Shown in pieces: positions 23,326 through 35,863 of a stretch of DNA of 64,000 bases. The DNA comes from Phyto melanocephala (taxonomy: Eukaryota > Arthropoda > Insecta > Diptera > Rhinophoridae). The position numbers were made by a program, and so were the translations under genes. Position 1 is the stretch's first letter. Every line of letters begins with the position of its first letter. A model generated the notes under the pieces. That model did not search any database. It was not told the origin of the DNA and was given only the letters and a program-made list of their open reading frames with translations. The stretch covers positions 180,761,235 to 180,825,234 of the forward strand of contig OW799233.1 in assembly GCA_941918925.1 (NCBI GenBank), written 5' to 3'.

Positions 23326-24367
23326 AATATTGAAGAATTAGTTGGGAGCATATCCCGAATAACTAAGTAAATTATTTTAGTAAATATTTAAATTAAAAAA
23401 GTTAAAAAAATCAAATAATTATTATGAAGCAAAAATTTAAAAATCATCAAACAAAGTTTTCTTGGACCCCTGAAATAATGTTACGGACTCCCACAAATTC
23501 AGAGCAGTCATAATCATTGCCATATACGATATACATACTAATATATGGTTGTTGAATTATAATGCAACAAATATTAGATACACTTGGAAAATAAATATTA
23601 AATAAATTTTAATAACTTTAATTCCAAATATGTCCATGTCCGTAACTATAACATTCTAGTGAGTGCAATGCCCCCTCCTAAAATTGTTTAAAGAATTTGG
23701 AAAAAATTCACTATTTACATTTAATACACATAAAAAATTAACTTAATTTAAGATTTTGACCCCCAAAAAAATTTGTTAAGCTTTTGCCATTCATAAAAGA
23801 AACATTGTAGCTACGCCAATGAATATATCGGGAGAAGTGATTTCTGCTCTTAAATTTATTTTAAAAAAATTGATGTTGACAGATAGTAACGGTCATGTTT
23901 TTTCGGCGACGTCTGTTTAATCTGTTTATTACTGCTAATCTTACTAATCACCCTGACAAATTATACCTATGAGCAGCAGGTACGAATGATTAAACTTTAA
24001 TGGCAAACTGAATTTCCAAAGCAATCACGAATTGGTAAAGTTAGTTGTTCATTAATATATTTCGATTTAATCCCGTTACAGCTTTTCTTTTTGGGTTTTA
24101 TAAAGTCAAATATTTGTGCCAACAGTCTGATGTAGAAATATCTCAAAGTCATCACTATTCAGGCCATCTCTCAAACCAAGCGCCATATACATATGAGGAA
24201 GAGTTGTCGAAAATTACAGTTATTTAATCTGTGACATCAAGCGAAGCAATGTAGGTAATTTGAACAATGTCATACTTCATACATATTTATTTTATATGTG
24301 GGTCCTTAAAACTAAAACAAAATTTTGTTATTAACTCACACCGACCCGCCCTTATAAACAAATCTAA
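23326..24367. other. AT-rich stretch with no recognisable gene
   Basis: Nothing recognised. Frames at 24045-24227 and beyond lack signatures. Confidence 0.45.
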
Positions 24368-24781
24368 AAGCGTTAAGCGATCAGCGATCAGCGTTGGAGT
24401 TTTCATTTGTTTTTCTATTTTGATTACAGAAAAGCACCTAATACACGGCATGTTTTTTACATCTGACTTTAAAATTTGTGAGACATATGTAAATCTACAT
24501 GTCTGTCAAAATTGTACTTTTACAGGCAACCGTCGCTGGCTGCTTTGCAGCAGCAGAGATTTCTGCCAACGGCTGATGTCACATGTTTTGACAGAAGAAA
24601 ATGGAGCGCGCTCTAATTGAAAATTTGTCAGATGTCCCAACACATGTTTTTTACAGAAGTAATATTTTAAAGATAACACAGGACATGATCGTATCTAGCA
24701 GTGGAGAATTTGACAAGTCAGATGTAAAAAACATGCCGTGTATTAGCTGCTTAATAAAACGCAAGCAATATTTTAACGCTT
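24368..24781. mobile_element. MITE candidate with long inverted repeats
   Basis: A perfect 32-bp inverted repeat (ctaatacacggcatgttttt, then tacatctgactt) occupies 24438-24469 and 24715-24746. Outer ends aagcgttaa (24368-24376) and ttaacgctt (24773-24781) are also inverted. Inner blocks (acatgtttt...cagaag) repeat once more. No target duplication is visible. The frames of 117 and 62 codons that cross it come from the repeat. Confidence 0.65.
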
Positions 24782-24789
24782 ATATGTAG

Positions 24790-27580
24790 TTGTTGTGGCG
24801 GTTATTGATAGTATTTAGCGTGTCAATATAAAATTAATTATGGTATAAATGGTATACTTTTATATTTTTCATCCTAATGGGTGAGTGGGTGTGAGGTATT
24901 TTTTTAATCCGCCGAATTAAAACTCTAACTCAGATTACAAGAAACGGAATAGTCCTCTCATATAAATGTTCTGTTTATCAAAATTGTTAAACCAGTATGA
25001 TGCATAGGCTTTGCTTTTCGTTCAGTGTATAATAAAAACAAGTTAAATGCTTTCGTTTCGGTAATCAACAACAACACTAAAACTTAATCACGCGTTTCAA
25101 TATGAATATTTAGAAGAACAAATACCATTAACACCCACAAAAATGAGCACAACAAGTTACAACGAAAAAGAATATACAAAAAGATGAAAAGGGGGTTGAA
25201 AAAAGGCCAGATGAACCCCAAAAAAATTCTAACAAACACATATGAAAATTAATTAAGTTGTAAAAGAGATGGTGGAAGTGTAATTACCCTGCAGACTACA
25301 AAATTTTAAACTGGTAACTGAATACAGAACTTTCTTATCGAACATAATAATTGACATCCTCTAAACCATTTTAAAACCTTTGAAGCCGCAAAACAAAATG
25401 TCGCAATGCCTGTATTTCATTCAAAACTGCAGGGCAATAAAAACAGTCTTACATATCAACTTTGGCATCTATAGCAAACTCACAAACTAAAAACATATTT
25501 TACCCGTCTCATGTTCAGCCTCATTTCACCGAGTTTAAATGGGGGTTGTTGATGAAATAAAAAAAAAACAAACAAAAAACAAAATTGAGTGCTAAGGAGA
25601 TCCAAATAAAGACAACAGCAACAATATGGAGGGATTGTAATAAAGTTGTTGGAAATGCATGATTTGAACTTAGCAAATGTTAAGAAATCTCTTATCATGT
25701 AAAGAAGATGGAGAAGAAAAGGAAAATAAGTACGTAAATGTATATGTGGAAACTATAACATGAAGGTTGGCTTAAGGATAAGGTTATAATTGCCGAATTA
25801 ATAGTATCATTTATGTTTGAAATATATCTATGAGAGTGTGTGGCCACAGCGAGAATATTTATACTGAATACAAAATAGCACGTAAGGGAGGAAATCAAAC
25901 TAGCAATTCCCTGTTTTACTTATTTTAAACTACACGTTTGCTATTTATTCCCAAAAAAATCTCAACCAAATACCCACAATAAAGATGCCTGGAAGTAGGA
26001 ATAGTTTTAAACGTATTTAGTATTTTATTAATAAAAGAACAAATTCTAATGCAAAAACAAAAAGCAACAAAACAAAACTAATAAATTCTTCTTTCAATTG
26101 CGCCTGTCGTTCGTTTAATTGTCATAATTAAACAATTCGAAATCAATTAAGTTACTCGCTTGTTCGTACACCCGTACATAAATTCAATATTGATTTATTC
26201 GATGAAAATTGCTTTTAAAAGCGTTGATGTATAATATTAGCTGCTTTTTCAGCTACCAATTAACAAAAGTAAACATCAGTTAACTGAAATTAAAAGAAAA
26301 CAACAATCGCAAACAAAACGTTTATGCTCACAACAAGCGGCATTTTTGTTTTAAATCTCTTAGAAAGAATTGATAAAAGAAAACAAAATAAGAAACACTC
26401 AACCAAGCCAACTCCGTATTAACTTCAATTTGTCCAAATCACAACCAACAAATGACTTTAGGCAGAGAAAAAATTAAATTCATTTAGCAATGTGGCCATA
26501 ATTTTTAATCTTGTCTTCCGTACAATGACTGTTTGTGGTTATTGACGGTGACGATGAGCAGTATGGAAAATAAATATTTAGTTAAATCTCTCCCTCTCTC
26601 TTTCGTTTAATTGTATACTTAATGTTTCAAAATTGACTTGATGATCATGGGTAATAATAATGATTTAATGGTAGAACATTGACTACAGAAGCGGCTTCTG
26701 TTTCTGTATGCATTAAACCGCCTTTAATCGCCGTTAACAAATTCAAACAGCCAACAATAACTACAAAGCAATTCTGAAATCACCCTGACCATGTCAATGT
26801 TTGTCTATAAGTTTATACTTTCATTTAGCTTCGATCACACTCAATTGCTCGTCTGTTCACCCTTTTCTCTAACGGCCAAAAACATTGCGGTCGGTACGAT
26901 CAAATATGTTAAAGATTTTGAAAATAAAAACACAAGACAAACATTGACTTTATTTTAATTTTCCCAAATACAAAAATGTATTTTCGGTTTCCATCATTCA
27001 TGTAAGCAAGTAAGTAATTGTTGGCAAATAGATATTGTAGGGACTCAATCATTTTGAAATGATTATTTTACTGATTGCTTCTCGTAATAGTTTATGACTC
27101 TATGATGTTGTAGGCCTGTTTGAAGGTTGTATGTTTTTCATCCAACTTGAAAATTTGTTTAGTTTTTTACTTAATTCTTTGTAATTTCATTTACCTAACA
27201 AAGTGTTAAGTAAATTTGTACATATGTACATACATTTTCAAGCCATACGACATTTTATTGTCCAAACGTTTTTTTAGGCATTCTTTAGGCATTTAACACA
27301 ATATTAGCGAAATAAAAGAGTCTCTCCTTATAGTACAACACACAAAAAATTTAAGAAATTATTACAACATTTTCAAATATTGCCTTGTGTTATTTTAAAG
27401 TTTTAAAACATAGAACTCTCTTAAAAAATATGCTTTTTTTAATATTTATTTTAATATTTTATAAGGCAGATAAGCTTGCGATTTACTCATAAAGATTTCA
27501 TGAGAAGAAATTTCGCTGCTGCCGTGAGCAGTCCCTAATATTATGAACATATGTGGTGGAGTTTGATGTATTAGTTTTTG
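24790..27580. other. AT-rich stretch with no recognisable gene
   Basis: No transposon ends, coding blocks or RNA genes were identified in this 2.8 kb. Confidence 0.45.
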
Positions 27581-27586
27581 TTGTTG

Positions 27587-28175
27587 TCAGTTTGTTTCAT
27601 GAGCGGATGCGTAGCCAGTGAGAGGGTTGGAATCTACCTGAGCTATCGCCACAAACAAGCTAGTCGGAAACCTCACTGGGCCAAAACGGTCTGTAACATA
27701 AATAAAGAAATAAAGAACATATTGCCATGTGGAAATTCTGACCGGCCTGATTTCGAACTTAACTAAATTTCTTATTATTTCACTTTCTATATGGTTTTTG
27801 ACAGGGCATTTAACCCTTATAGGGTTCCTCGACACCAGGACCATATGGTCCTGTGGGCTTGCATCCAATGTTTTCTCTGGTGAACAAAGGCAGCAAAGTG
27901 TTGCCATGTCTGGGCATCTGGTAACAAGCGGGAAGGAATCTGCTTTAGATACCTCCAACGTAAATGTAGTTGCAATCCTGTTGGGGACTATCAAAATCAG
28001 AATCTCCAGACACTTCTTTGAAAAATTCGAGAACAGATCGCTTGGATTGAAAGCATATGGGCTAATCCTGCGTTACGGACGTTACATTCGCACGCAAATT
28101 TGCTTGTTAAGATTGACACAGCTGGCGTTCACATTGGAATATTTTCATGAAATTTTTTGCAAAATCGATTTTTAG
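27587..28175. other. Overlapping open frames of unknown meaning
   Basis: A 135-codon minus frame (27994-27587) overlaps a 148-codon plus frame (27729-28175) in a segment clearly less AT-rich than its surroundings. The plus frame follows a splice-acceptor-like tttttgacag at about 27796-27805. On the minus strand tttatgttacag precedes ACCGTTTTGGCCC. I recognise neither protein, and at most one can be real. The segment ends at the first GTTACGGACGTTACA motif and may belong to the same unknown element. Confidence 0.25.
28071..28086 (+). repeat. GTTACGGACGTTACA motif, copy 1
   Basis: The sequence cgttacggacgttaca is part of a set of five within 1.26 kb. Confidence 0.8.
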
Positions 28176-28280
28176 GTTTAAGTGCATTTGTACATTTTTT
28201 AGCTAATTTTGCATAATAAACAAAAAAAGTCCATATACAAAAAATTAAGTGGAATATAGGACCATATCTTAATTTTTGTC

Positions 28281-28312
28281 TGTTACGGACATTACGTTAC
28301 GGACGTTACACT
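28281..28312 (+). repeat. GTTACGGACGTTACA motif, copies 2 and 3 in tandem
   Basis: A variant tgttacggacattac is followed directly by gttacggacgttacac. Confidence 0.85.
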
Positions 28313-28490
28313 TTTTCCATTAAACCAAATTGTGTATATAAAAAACATTCATGTATTTAAAAATCTTTTTAAACTTGTAATTATTAATTTATTAGTTACA
28401 AAAAAATTACAGAATATTCCATTACTCTTATATTAGCTTATATTCAATTATTTATTTGTTTTTTTAACTGTTTAACATTGTATCTTATGC

Positions 28491-28800
28491 TTAATAGATC
28501 CAGCTGTCGTTGGAAAAGTCCGAAAAGTAATGATATGATTTAAGAGCTGGAATATTTTTTACATTTATCCATGTTTTTGATATTTCGTCAGATATAGTTT
28601 TGACATAATTTTTACCAACGTAACGTAAAGAAAACGCCATTTATATATTTTTTTGCTAATTTGTGAATATCTCGAGCGTTTTTTAAGATGAAATTTTGGT
28701 ATTTTACTAGTTGCCAAACTTTTCGCTTAACAACAGCGCCAACACCGTCCAATGCTCCTTTTCCATGCGAAGTAGCAAAAAATTCCTAATTTCTAACGGA
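28491..28800 (-). pseudogene. Decayed gene with a TSHGKG..DG.G..VKR domain, probably transposon-derived
   Basis: The minus strand from 28784 reads EFFATSHGKGALDGVGAVVK, then RKVWQLVKYQNFILKNARDI and HKLAKKYINGVFFTLR. After one frameshift near 28620 it continues GKNYVKTISDEISKTWINVK and ends SYHYFSDFSNDSWIY at a TAA (28491-28493). Composition and charge look like real protein over about 95 codons. From memory, FF-TSHGKG--DG-G--VKR recurs in uncharacterised, apparently multicopy insect and other animal proteins, possibly transposases with an RNase H fold. I could not verify this. Upstream on the same strand I found no matching N-terminal part. The flanking repeated motifs suggest a mobile element. 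This is a broken gene. Confidence 0.55.
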
Positions 28801-29141
28801 AAATCCAGTACGTAAACATTGCATGCATGAGCGTACCGCCAAATATTTGAAGGGGGACATCGGGGTTGCGGTTTACAACATGGTTATTTATTACTTATTA
28901 TTGATTTTTAGGAATTATTTTATGTTTCAGAAGAATTTGAAATTCATCTCAATTTAAGTTGCAGATTGGGGGATCGCATGTTATTTAAACACACTTTTTG
29001 TTACTTTGAGGTGAGGTTTTTCGGATTCTCGGCAACCTAGAGCAATTTTAAGTCCAGATTCAGATTCAGCAGATGAAAATCCATTATAAACACTTACTTC
29101 CACCTCATAATACTAAAATAAAACTTTTGGGTATTTTCATG

Positions 29142-29160
29142 CCGTTACGGACGTTACACA
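29142..29160 (+). repeat. GTTACGGACGTTACA motif, copy 4
   Basis: The sequence ccgttacggacgttacaca lies on the upstream side of the minus-strand pseudogene. Confidence 0.85.
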
Positions 29161-29310
29161 CTTTGTCATTTATATATAAAAAAAAAAGTGTAATAAAGGT
29201 ATTTCTTTTTTTTCATCAGATTAAAGTACATAAAAAACTCTGTTTATAAAGCTAGTTTGGAAAACAAAATTATCAAAATTCATTCTGTTAAACTAAAAAA
29301 ACCCTATTTT

Positions 29311-29330
29311 CCGTTACGGACGTTACACAC
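29311..29330 (+). repeat. GTTACGGACGTTACA motif, copy 5
   Basis: The sequence ccgttacggacgttacacac has the same orientation as all other copies. Confidence 0.85.
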
Positions 29331-30026
29331 AGAGTACCCATTTTTAGTTCAAATTGTTAATATATATTAGATAACTAACAAATATGATTTTTATCCTAAA
29401 TAAAAGAAAATTAAACAAATTAAAGTTTCGCTTAACGCTAAATACTGAAACGACTGTTTTGCCCACTTTTTTGACCATTAAAAATACCCTTTTTTTACAA
29501 AAATAAATGAAAGCAAGAGGTACGTTTAGGTTAGCCTCTGCCAAGGACAAACAAACCATCGTAAAACCTTATTGCTTATATATTTTGAAGCTTGAGTATG
29601 TATCCTATTATTCCATTAACAAACATTTAGATTTTGGGCAACTTTAAATTTCTGTCTTTGGTTTAAAAATTTTCGGACTAGCCCATATGGAGTTTCCAGG
29701 CTTAAATGACCCTATTTTGATATCAGGCACACATTGCAACTTACGTGTCGAGGTCGGAAGTACATCTCGAGGTTCACCTTTTCACCTGGCTGCCAAGATA
29801 CGCAGAATGTCAGACTAACTCCTACTAGAGATTTTTTATTTCAAATTTTTTTGAAAATAACAACAATACGATTTTCATATTCTATATTAATTCATTATCA
29901 GTTACAAAACTACAAAGCGTGCAATTTTTGAAAATACAGTGACAGTAATCACTGAACACTGTAATACCCGGTTCAGACAGATATACATATTTAATTGTTT
30001 CAATTTAGTGTTAATTGAGCAATTAA
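29331..30026. other. Unassigned stretch
   Basis: No gene is recognised. A slightly less AT-rich patch at 29725-29820 gives no known protein. Confidence 0.4.
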
Positions 30027-30497
30027 AATAAGTGTTCACACACACTCAATTTATCTTACTCCATTAGCATTTGATAGCTGTAAAAATACGATGTATTGAT
30101 ACCAAATCAAATAATGCCTTCTTTTTAGCGTTTTTCCTGTTGATAAAATATATTTACAATTATATTTATACATATATATACTTATATGTATGTACATTTG
30201 TATTTGAATTTATTTAAACATTTTTTTTTTAAATTTTCATCAAAAATTTTCCATTTTCTTAATTTTTATTTTTTGTATTTTTATTTGTTTGACATTAGAA
30301 ATGCCACCTATAGAATTTTCTTCTCACTGAACATACTTCTCAAGAGTTGTGTTTCGAGTTTTAGACAATAAGTGAAACAATTAAATATATATTGTTAAAT
30401 TTAAAGATAATTTTTAGTATGGTAAATTGAGCTCAATAAGGCCTTTAATTGCGATAATATTATAAATTGGCAATTAAGGCGCGTGTGTGAACATAGT
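30027..30497. mobile_element. Inverted-repeat element candidate
   Basis: Left aagtgttcacacac...ctcaatttatcttac is mirrored by right gtaaattgagctc...gcgcgtgtgtgaacatagta. The inner ctcaattta and outer gttcacacac blocks both match in inverted order, with a deletion in the left arm. No target duplication was found. Confidence 0.4.
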
Positions 30498-30867
30498 ATT
30501 AATTTGGTATTCAGAAAAAAACTTTCAGTAGCTTTTCTGCCTTAAACACAATACAGGCATAATTCTATGCTAATCATAATATTAGCATACAATAGTTTAA
30601 ACTACATATTTTTCTCGCTTCCTGTAATATTGACTACTACTTATTTCAATATTACATTACATTATTCTTAATCATGAATTAAAAATGTAAGTATTTATGG
30701 GTTTAAAGTTTAACCTTTTAGATAGTGGAATACTTAGCAATGCCGGCCTATTCTTGTTTATCTTAAAATCAATGTTTTATGGCCCCAATTGTTTCCTACA
30801 AGAAAATAAGTGAAGAAGAACTTATTGTAGTTTCCTACTAAACAAAGAACCTGAGTAAAAGAATTTT

Positions 30868-31100
30868 ATTATTTAAATCAGCGATCAATCATTTGAATGT
30901 AAAGAGGATGTCGTCGACATTTTAACGTCAGAATTTGCCCTCTGAAGAAGAATATACTTGAAACTAGTATAAAATACACAGCGAATGGCCAATTTGTACT
31001 TCCCAAATGTGTTTCTGGGCTATATTCCGAAACATCAATTGCAGGACAAAAAATAAATTTCTCTTTAAAACTGTGTCGACAAGTATTAAAAATGTCGTCA
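30868..31100 (+). pseudogene. Possible mariner relic fragment
   Basis: Positions 30868-30950 (tttaaatcagcgatcaatca...ttttaacgtcag...ccctctgaagaag) align by eye with the mariner relic at 17761-17840 over about 80 bases, including the residues before its helix-turn-helix (LPSEE/LSEAM). The rest is unclear. The opposite-strand 77-codon frame is not supported. Confidence 0.4.
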
Positions 31101-32849
31101 AAAAAGGCCATCTGCCTTAAAGTTTATGCACATGATTGGAATGTTTCGTAACTTTGCATCTTACCATCGCAGAAAGGTTTGGAAATCTGCTATACAAGAG
31201 GTCTTTTACCGAACTTTCCACAATAAGGGTGATTAATTACTATCCAATATTAAAACTACTTTAATAACTCCCCTAAAACCTACTCGAAGTACTAATTTGT
31301 ATCAAAATTCTTTGTGATTGCCTTAACAGTCTAAAATTTAATTATTGAATATTCCCTGAAACTAATATTCATGAAAAACCGGCAATACATTTACACTTTA
31401 AAGTCTTAAGTTAAGTTAAACAAAGATCTAACTTAATTCAATAGCAACCTTTTTTACTTTTAAGTTACAAAAATTATTTTATTAACATTTTCTGAAGTGT
31501 ATTTATAATAATGGCCAGATGTGTTCGTTCCACCATATGTATCAAGTATTAAAGTATGCATGCTTCCCTACCCTCTTTCCAGTGGAACACATGTATTCAC
31601 CATAAATCACTGTGCCATACAATGATCACATTAAATTCGTTAAAGTAAATTCAATTGTTAATAGAGTTGTGTTCAAGCGAAGTTCGAACAAGGTGTTAAA
31701 CATTTTATTTAACCACGTTATTAAATCTGAAAGAAAACAACAGAAACAAAATTCGGCAAATGTTTGATGTGTATTTCTTTTTAACCAAAAAAAAAAAAAA
31801 TAAGTAAATAAATAAATAAAAAAATAAAGTGTAAACAATATTCGCTAACTGACTATTTTAAACAAATTAACTACTACTCGTACATACCATCTAGTATGGA
31901 TAAATAAAGGAATGAATGAATGAAGTGTTGTCTGTTGGTGTCAGTGTGTTGGCGATTAAAACACTTGCAACTTTACGTCTAATTGGCGGCAAATATTTTT
32001 TGATTTTTTTGTTTTTAAGCACCATAAGATTAACATGAAATCTAAAACAATGGAGAAATATATAAAAGTGGGTCACTTTGTAAATCAAATTAATGCTAAC
32101 AATCAATAGACTCATAATTGTACATAAGTACTAATTAATTTCACTTTTATTAATCACAACTACCGCATATTTCTGTTAAGACACACAGGCAAGGAGACCA
32201 AGTTGTGTAAATGAGAAAAAGATTCACTTTTAGAAAGTGAATGAGATTTTAAATTTTTCGATTTTTGCGCTCAAACTTAAAGAGTCTCTTAACTTTAAAC
32301 ATATTTTTGACTAATTGCGGAATGTTGTCAAACTAAAAGCTAAAGATTCTTGTTCAAAATTTATAGCAACTACTTGATCAGAAAATCTAATGTTTTCGGT
32401 ATAAAAGAATATCTTTTTTACTTTATCTCTGATCTTAAACAGGACAGATAGATATACAAACATACTACATTCGTATGTACATATGTATGTATGTACAAAT
32501 AAACATAAACCGAAAAATCAACGGCGACTTGACTATCTCAATAAATCTGTGTTTTTTTTTAAATGTTTTGAAAATGTATCGTGTATGTTGATCTCGCTGA
32601 TCTTACTAATGATTTGTTGAATTTGCTCAATATACAAATGCTCATCATACACTTTTGATCACATACGGTTTTGCTTGCATCTACTCGTATTTACTTAAGT
32701 ATTTCTGTATGATCATCTTTTCACACAGAGAAAAGCCGCCAAAATACGCATACGTTTTTTATAAGAATCTTTCTTTATTTATTTATTCGTTGTAGTATTT
32801 TGGCAATGGTCGACCTTTCACAGAAATCTAGTATGAAATTTTGTATTTA
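31101..32849. other. AT-rich stretch with no recognisable gene
   Basis: Nothing recognised. Simple repeats occur at about 32462-32495 (gtatgtacatatgtatgtat type). Confidence 0.45.
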
Positions 32850-33785
32850 TATGCAGGGTGTAGGTTTAAAAATTGAATAACTTTTTCGTTTATATATCTT
32901 CTTACAGATTCTAAAATATAAAAAAGAGACATTTTTTACACTAAGCATGGAAAATAATATCACTTCAATGACCTTCGATCTCAGCTCCGCAATAATGGGC
33001 TTGTTTTAAAGCATTTTCCATAACATCTTTCAAAACTTGTGGCTGTAGTGGTCGAGGAATCTGAAGAACACGCTGGCCAATTAATTTATAGAAATTATTC
33101 ACTCTTCAAAAATTTTACTCTTTGAATTTTTTAAAACTGTCAATGGGTAGTGTGGGCAGTGGCTTCATACTGTTGAAACCACATCTCAGATCTGTTTTGA
33201 AGAGCAACATGTAAACTATTTATGGTTGCAACACTTTTATCTCTAAGAAATAAGGATCAATGATATTTTCTGGTATAATGCCACACCATACTGTACACCT
33301 AATGGTATCAAATGTTGTTGATGAATGGCTCTGGGATTATCAGAACTCCAGAACCCACAGTTCTGCTTATTAACACAGTCATTTAAATGAAAATAAGCTC
33401 ATCATACAATCAAATTAATTTCATTTCTGACCAACTGTTTCTTTATCACTTTGCTCTACACGATCAATATTTTCCGCAGTGCGGACATAATGTGGTCTAC
33501 CGGTTTGAAGCAACACTCTTATGGTAGTAGCCTTGAACTAAGCAACAAATCATCGCTATAAAGGGTAAAATTCTCACATTAAAATGGCAACGATATGTTG
33601 TTTGCACTGATTTAATTAATCAGTTAATTTAAGATAAAAAATTCTATTGCCCTGGTTATTTGTTCTGTTGTGAATCTCTTCATTATTTATTTTCCGGTTT
33701 TTTTAAACAATCTGATAAACAATTATTTATGTAAACGAAAAAGATATTAATTTTGCAAGGTGACTTTTGGCCCATCCTGTATATA
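32850..33785 (-). mobile_element. mariner-like element, degenerate, with both ends
   Basis: The left end (tatgcagggtgtaggtttaa...actttttcgttta) and the reversed right end (tatacaggatgggccaaaag...tctttttcgttta) form degenerate inverted repeats in a TA context. The right end also matches the start of the relic at 17606. About 930 bp remain of an expected 1.3 kb. The transposase remnant lies on the minus strand. Confidence 0.75.
32930..33420 (-). pseudogene. mariner transposase C-terminal remnant
   Basis: On the minus strand, about 33400-33310 reads HLNDCVNKQNCGFWSSDNPR, then AIHQQHLIP, the region just after the first catalytic aspartate of mariner transposases (form FWLNGYVNKQNxRxW). About 33090-32945 reads LQPQVLKDVMENALKQAHYC, then GAEIEGH*SDIIFHA, matching the protein's C-terminal end (form RGGHMxEIIFHT). 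The segment between, with the second and third catalytic acids, is not readable. Stops and frameshifts are present. Confidence 0.7.
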
Positions 33786-34159
33786 ATACTTCCTACGGTT
33801 AAGTACTAAAATTTAGTGGGTAAAAAAGAAGCTTTTAAGGGAGTTTCATCTCATTCGATATTGCAGCGTATTAATTTACTAAATAAACTTAAACAGTCTG
33901 ACCTTTGTAAAAGTTGGATAAGGTAAGACAATTTGGATAGATATTTATGAAAATGTTATAGCATTTTTAAATAGTTTCGATGATAGAATGAAATTCAACA
34001 TAGTGTGTGTTCACGCTAAAGCAAGCATAGTTTCGACAGGATCATGACATTTTTATTATATTCTCTATAATAATAATTGGTTCTTGAAATCCAGTGAAAG
34101 TTATTATTATTTCGTTTTATCATTTATTACTTTACAGTAATCAAGCATTTATTTAATTA
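33786..34159. other. Unassigned AT-rich stretch
   Basis: Nothing recognised. Confidence 0.4.
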
Positions 34160-35029
34160 CTAGAAAAGCCCGGCGCGCGTTGCTACGTTCCTTAATGAAT
34201 AAAAATGCATTCTGAATTTTAATTGAATATCAAGTGTAAAAAGCTAAAAATTATAACTTTTTTTTGTGGTCGTGGCTCTGCCCACTTTTCTAATCCAGAG
34301 ATTATAAAGTCATGACAGCTCAATATGTGTGCGAAGTTTCAAAAAAATCGGTCCAGTGCAAGTAGCTAAAAATGATAACTTATTTCTTATAGGCGTGGTA
34401 CTGCCCACTTTTCTTATCACGAAATTGTATAATCATGAGAGCTTAATATGTGTGTGCAAAGCTTCAGAAAAATTGGTGAAGTTCAAGTAGCGGAAAAAGA
34501 TAACTTTTTTTTTATGGGCGTGGCACTGCCCACTTTTCTAATCACGAAATTGTAAAGTCATGACAGCTCAATATGTGTGCAAAGTTTCAGAAAAATCGGT
34601 CCAGTGGTAGTACCTCAAAATTATAACTTTTTTTATGGGCGTGGCACTGCCCACTTTTCAAATCATGAAATTGTAAAGTCATGACAGCTTAATATGTGTG
34701 CAAAGTTTCAGAATAATCAGTCTAGTGCAAGTACCTCAAAATTATAACTTTTTTATAGGCGTGGCCCCGCCCACTTTTCTTATCACGAAATTATAAAGTC
34801 ATGACAGCTCAATATGTGTGCAAAGTTTCAGAAAAATCGTGCAAGTAGCTAAAAATTATAACAAAATTTTTTATGGGCGTAGGCACGCCCACTTTTTTCC
34901 ACCCGTAAACACTCTCTGGTATGTGTACAACAACTTACCAAAGTTTGAGCCCGATCGGTTTTACAGTTTCGGAGTCTATAGCTAACACACACAAACAAAC
35001 ACACAGAGTTTCACTTTTATATGTATAGA
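34160..35029 (-). mobile_element. Non-autonomous Helitron-like element, family C copy 3
   Basis: The minus strand starts TCTATACATATAAAAGTGAA and ends GCGCGCCGGGCTTTTCTAG, with A before and T after, as for copy 1. Six tandem units are marked by gggcgtgg-type boxes at about 34266, 34391, 34516, 34637, 34758 and 34875. It is 870 bp with no coding. Confidence 0.85.
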
Positions 35030-35680
35030 TTATTCTTAATTATTTACTTTTCATGAAAACTTCGATATGGATATTTATCATTCAAAAGTAGTATGATTTA
35101 CAAGATTATTATGACAAAAATAGTATGATGTCTTCTCAAAACAAAATCATATTCAAAAGCATTTAGAATAAAAAGCAACCAAGCATAGGTAAAGCAATAA
35201 TAGTATGATTACCAAGTAGTCAAAATGTGATGTTTTTAATAATAATTTGATTTTAATTGTTCTTCTTCTTGTTCGTGGTACAAGAAAACCAGGTAAACTC
35301 ATCTCTACAGTAAACACAAAAATTCCAAAATCACTGGTAATTTGTTTTTTTATAAAGCACCAAAATGTCATCACATATTTACATTTTTCTTAAAAGTATT
35401 TCAAGGATGGAAATTTAAAGATTTTTTTGTGGTATCACAATTTTTTATCAATATTTAATTAAAAGTAATAAAAAATAATTTTTTTACAAAAGTTTTAAAA
35501 AAATTATATTTATGAGCAATATTCTGACTACTACGTCACTTTAAAATATTAATAATTGAGGTACACTGGAATTAGCTTTTCCATCCCTGTATTATTTATT
35601 TTTATATTTTTAATTTTCCTTAGCATTTTCTTTTGCACACAGACACTTAAATATATTAAAAAACTTATTCTAGTAGTATA
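35030..35680. other. Unassigned AT-rich stretch
   Basis: Nothing recognised; a 73-codon minus frame at 35153-35374 lacks support. Positions 35673-35680 are the left target duplication of the next element. Confidence 0.4.
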
Positions 35681-35863
35681 CAGTGTACACTTTTACAAGG
35701 TGGCGGTGCCAGCCCAGCTGTCAATTTTTTTGTGTTCTGGAGTATGTCAAACTACATATTAAAAAAATGATTTCAACTCCGGAAATTGTTAAACTTTATA
35801 CATAAAAAAAGAGATCCGAAAATCACTCTCCTTTACGCTATCACCTTATGTAATTACACCATG
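35681..35863. mobile_element. MITE with 8-bp target duplication (hAT-type)
   Basis: It is flanked by a perfect 8-bp duplication, gtagtata (35673-35680 and 35864-35871). The ends are cagtgtacacttttacaagg and, reversed, catggtgtaattacataagg. It is 183 bp. The interior carries cagctg...gtcaaacta-cata, shared with the elements at 55684 and 57887. Confidence 0.85.

Noticed and set aside
24267..24789. 117- and 62-codon plus frames
   Set aside because: They cross the arms of an inverted-repeat element, and their sequence is explained by it.
30878..31111. 77-codon minus frame
   Set aside because: It is antisense to a segment aligning with a plus-strand mariner relic.
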